Source: Gallionellaceae bacterium (lineage in GTDB: Bacteria > Pseudomonadota > Gammaproteobacteria > Burkholderiales > Gallionellaceae). From it: a DNA stretch of 46,235 nucleotides. The notes under the pieces are model-generated. The model saw only the letters and a program-made list of their open reading frames with translations, had not been told where the DNA came from and did no database searches. Below are positions 45,401 to 46,235 of this stretch, piece by piece. Made by a program: the position numbers and the translations under genes. Location: positions 1 through 46,235 of the forward strand of contig WSYA01000010.1 in assembly GCA_009773615.1 (NCBI GenBank). Direction: 5' to 3'. Numbering within the stretch: position 1 is the stretch's first letter; each line of letters opens with the position of its first letter.

Positions 45401-45849
45401 TCACCCTCCGCCGCTTTTTCTTCAGCACGGCTGATCCAGTGGAAGCCGCGATGCTTGCACAGGTGATAGATCACGCGCGCCCATTCTTCGGCGCTCAGTT
45501 GACGGTCAATCGCATCAACGCGCAATTGCCAAGATGATTTTGGAACAGGGGTGTTCTTCTCGATTTTGAGTTTGAACAGGTTCGCATCCGCAATTAGCCC
45601 TTCGCGTTTAAGCAATCGTGCCAGCTTGGTGAACCGCCACGCTCTACGCCGCAAACGGCGGCGCAACAGGCGCGCTGAGCGTCGCGCAAGGTTGAGTGAT
45701 TCGCCTTCTTTTGCGGTTTCAGCCTTGTCGAAGCAACGCACACCCAAATTAATAATGCGGTTTTCGCCCAGCACCGCCCAGCCAACCGAGGCAATGCCAA
45801 TGTCTAATCCGAAAGTGAGTGCGCCCAAATTTTTCTGCTTGCCTGACAT
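42478..45849 (-). CDS. cas9: CRISPR-associated nuclease Cas9, type II-C
   Basis: This 1123-residue RNA-guided DNA nuclease is compact and close in size to Neisseria meningitidis Cas9. RuvC-I is FGLDIGIASVGWAVL with Asp16. An arginine-rich bridge helix follows (SARLLRRRLRRRAWRFTKLA). RuvC-II is HIEMARDLSRP. The HNH site is VEIDHALPYSRSFDDSKNN, with the catalytic His at about 628, then NRNKANRTPFEYL. RuvC-III is SDRHHALDATVVAACGHG with Asp at about 771. All nuclease residues appear intact. ATG 45849 has GGAG six bases upstream; an in-frame ATG at 45888 lies within the tracrRNA anti-repeat and is unlikely to be used. The C-terminal PAM-contact region cannot be interpreted from sequence alone. 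Confidence 0.97.
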   Translation of the reverse strand: MSGKQKNLGALTFGLDIGIASVGWAVLGENRIINLGVRCFDKAETAKEGESLNLARRSARLLRRRLRRRAWRFTKLARLLKREGLIADANLFKLKIEKNTPVPKSSWQLRVDAIDRQLSAEEWARVIYHLCKHRGFHWISRAEEKAAEGDKGEGGKVKQGLAGTKKLMAEKSYRTAAEMVLKEFPDAQRNKQGDYSKALSRILLGDELKKLFEHQRELSNPLATAQLEAAILGNGDRKSGLFWAQNPTLTGDKLLEMLGYCTFEKNEHRAPKASFTAERHVWLTKLNNLRIVVDGTTRGVNEVERRLALPMPYQQAGDLTYKQLRAALTKAGFLPESFRFTGLSYASGPKADEKAKDPESGVLSKLPAWHELRKILKDAGLESEWQKISTDALEGKPELLDQIAWVLSVYKEDSEVIPELRKLSLPNAEKMIDALLDIRFDKFSNLSIKALRQIVPFMEQGQRYDEAVANIPEYGHHSQLHIVGAGEHKYLPPFYSGRDKDGRMVFNDDMDIPRNPVVLRALNQARKVVNALIKEYGSPHEVHIEMARDLSRPLDERRDIEKLQKEFRDNNEKGKAQFAQDFNIVGAVQGKEFEKYQLYREQQGKCAYTIEPIDLHRLFETGYVEIDHALPYSRSFDDSKNNRVLVFASENRNKANRTPFEYLDGKFDSPQWRSFVGFVEGNKAYRLAKRSRLLRKDFGEKESKEFRERNLNDTRYICKFFKNYVEQHLQLHEDSEAKRCVVLSGQMTSFLRARWGLIKVRSDSDRHHALDATVVAACGHGMVKRLSDYSRRKEMRQMREGFVDVTTGEIPNPTMFDQLEQHFPKPWENFRNELEARLKIDDLALLREEIQRLGTYSEEALQSVHPLFVSRAPQRRNSGAAHKDTIYAQPERFVAQGGVTQKVALSSLTLKDFDKLIDPHRNEKLYAAIRTRLEQHGGKGDKAFPASNPLHKPDREGNPTGPIVRGVTMVIDKLSGIPIRGGIAKNDSMVRVDVFTKANKFHLVPVYVHHSVAKELPNRAIVAFKDEDEWTLIDDSFQFCFSMYPNDLLRVKLKNVSHLGYYASCNRSTGAINLWSHDRNQHVGKDGMVESIGVKTALSVEKFNVDVLGNRYPAPPEKRRDLA

Positions 45850-45867
45850 GGTATTCTCCGTGATAAT
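45839..45867 (+). promoter_or_regulatory. Predicted tracrRNA promoter
   Basis: TTGCCT (45839-45844) and GATAAT (45862-45867) are exactly 17 bases apart on the plus strand, and the anti-repeat begins about 13 bases later. The -35 box lies within the first codons of cas9 on the opposite strand. Confidence 0.5.
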
Positions 45868-45873
45868 GAAACC

Positions 45874-45974
45874 GTTGTAGTAGTTCATCCGGGGTGAGAG
45901 CCGTTGCTACAATAAAGAATCGAAAGATTCTGTATCCGAAAGCCCAGTGGGGAAACCTGTTGGGCTTTCTCTTT
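45874..45974 (+). ncRNA. tracrRNA
   Basis: The anti-repeat core at 45880-45900 is 21 bases perfectly complementary to the CRISPR repeat. A five-base mismatch (CCGTT) and GCTACAA (45906-45912, complementary again) follow, a bulged repeat:anti-repeat duplex as in type II. GAGAGCCGTTGCTACAATAA is nearly the same as the Neisseria meningitidis tracrRNA segment known to me. Stem 1 is AGAATC-GAAA-GATTC around 45917-45930. Stem 2 is AAAGCCCA (45939-45946) with TGGGCTTT (45961-45968), then CTCTTT as terminator. It is divergent from and overlapping the cas9 leader. Confidence 0.92.
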
Positions 45975-46235
45975 GCCGAAAACAATTGGATTGAAATAGC
46001 AGATGCCAAACACCTCGCGTGAGCAGTCGCGGGCAGTCGCCCGTGCGTCACGAATGAGAAGAATGGAGGCCAGTTGTCATCCCCTTAATAACAGTCCGCT
46101 GCGCGCGGGGTATCACTGTTTCTTCGAGCGCGCTGCTCTGAAGGGCACCTCTAATAATTGGTTATTTGGACTTCGTAAACGCGTCCCGATGATTTTTTTG
46201 TGGCGGTCAACTATGTGCGCGTATTTTTGAATGAT
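45975..46235. other. Intergenic end region, no supported gene
   Basis: A 75-codon frame (46003-46230, +) has no family features, ribosome-binding site or typical composition and is not called. A small dyad CGGGC-AGTC-GCCCG is at about 46029-46043. GGGCACCTCTAATAATTGG near 46141-46160 has the look of an insertion-sequence terminus, but this cannot be confirmed here. Confidence 0.4.

Noticed and set aside
45850..45888. N-terminal extension of cas9 by 13 residues from ATG 45888
   Set aside because: This ATG is within the tracrRNA anti-repeat and lacks a ribosome-binding site, while ATG 45849 has GGAG at proper distance and matches the usual Cas9 start.
46003..46230. 75-codon frame at the right edge
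   Set aside because: Composition is not protein-like and no similarity is recognised.

Overview
The window looks like a chromosomal segment of a betaproteobacterium. The gene families and their order (ftsY-ftsE-ftsX-rpoH, rsmD-coaD-ferredoxin, a respiratory complex followed by sspA-sspB) are typical of that class. The alternative complex III, assimilatory nitrate genes and cyclic-di-GMP proteins would fit the Gallionellaceae/Nitrosomonadales, but this is an inference from content; no rRNA or other marker was seen.

Region 1 (1-13746) is a nitrate/nitrite assimilation island. An IS4-type element end abuts an nrtD-like ABC ATPase gene. A receiver-less PhoB-like regulator follows. Two PP2C-phosphatase/Ser-Thr-kinase fusion genes then flank a nitrite channel gene (nirC-like). 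Next come a NarK/NasA-type nitrate transporter and, divergently, nirB-nirD-nasA. Three well-formed -24/-12 (sigma-54) promoters precede nirC, narK and nirB. The nirB leader also carries an intrinsic terminator just before the start codon, as expected for nitrate/nitrite-controlled attenuation. A decayed second nrtD fragment lies between nirC and the second kinase gene.

Region 2 (13930-23250) holds a hypothetical gene and then the operon actA-actB1-actB2-actC-actD-actE-actF for alternative complex III (quinol oxidation and electron transfer to a periplasmic carrier). It runs into sspA-sspB, a place where many relatives keep the cytochrome bc1 genes. Here actB is two in-frame genes one codon apart.

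Region 3 (23250-35830) is housekeeping: rpoH with a CIRCE operator over its promoter, ftsX-ftsE-ftsY, a pair of M16 peptidase genes, rsmD (apparently with an ATA start), coaD and a 2[4Fe-4S] ferredoxin. Two cyclic-di-GMP proteins follow, one ending in a hemerythrin domain.

Region 4 (35840-40395) has a pentapeptide-repeat protein, mutM, a formylglycine-enzyme-like protein and an rhlE-type helicase.

Region 5 (40400-45985) is a complete type II-C CRISPR-Cas system: eight identical 37-bp repeats with seven 30-bp spacers, convergent cas2-cas1-cas9, and a tracrRNA divergent from cas9 whose 21-nt anti-repeat core overlaps the cas9 5' leader. Repeat and tracrRNA resemble those of Neisseria meningitidis. 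The last 250 bases hold no recognisable gene.
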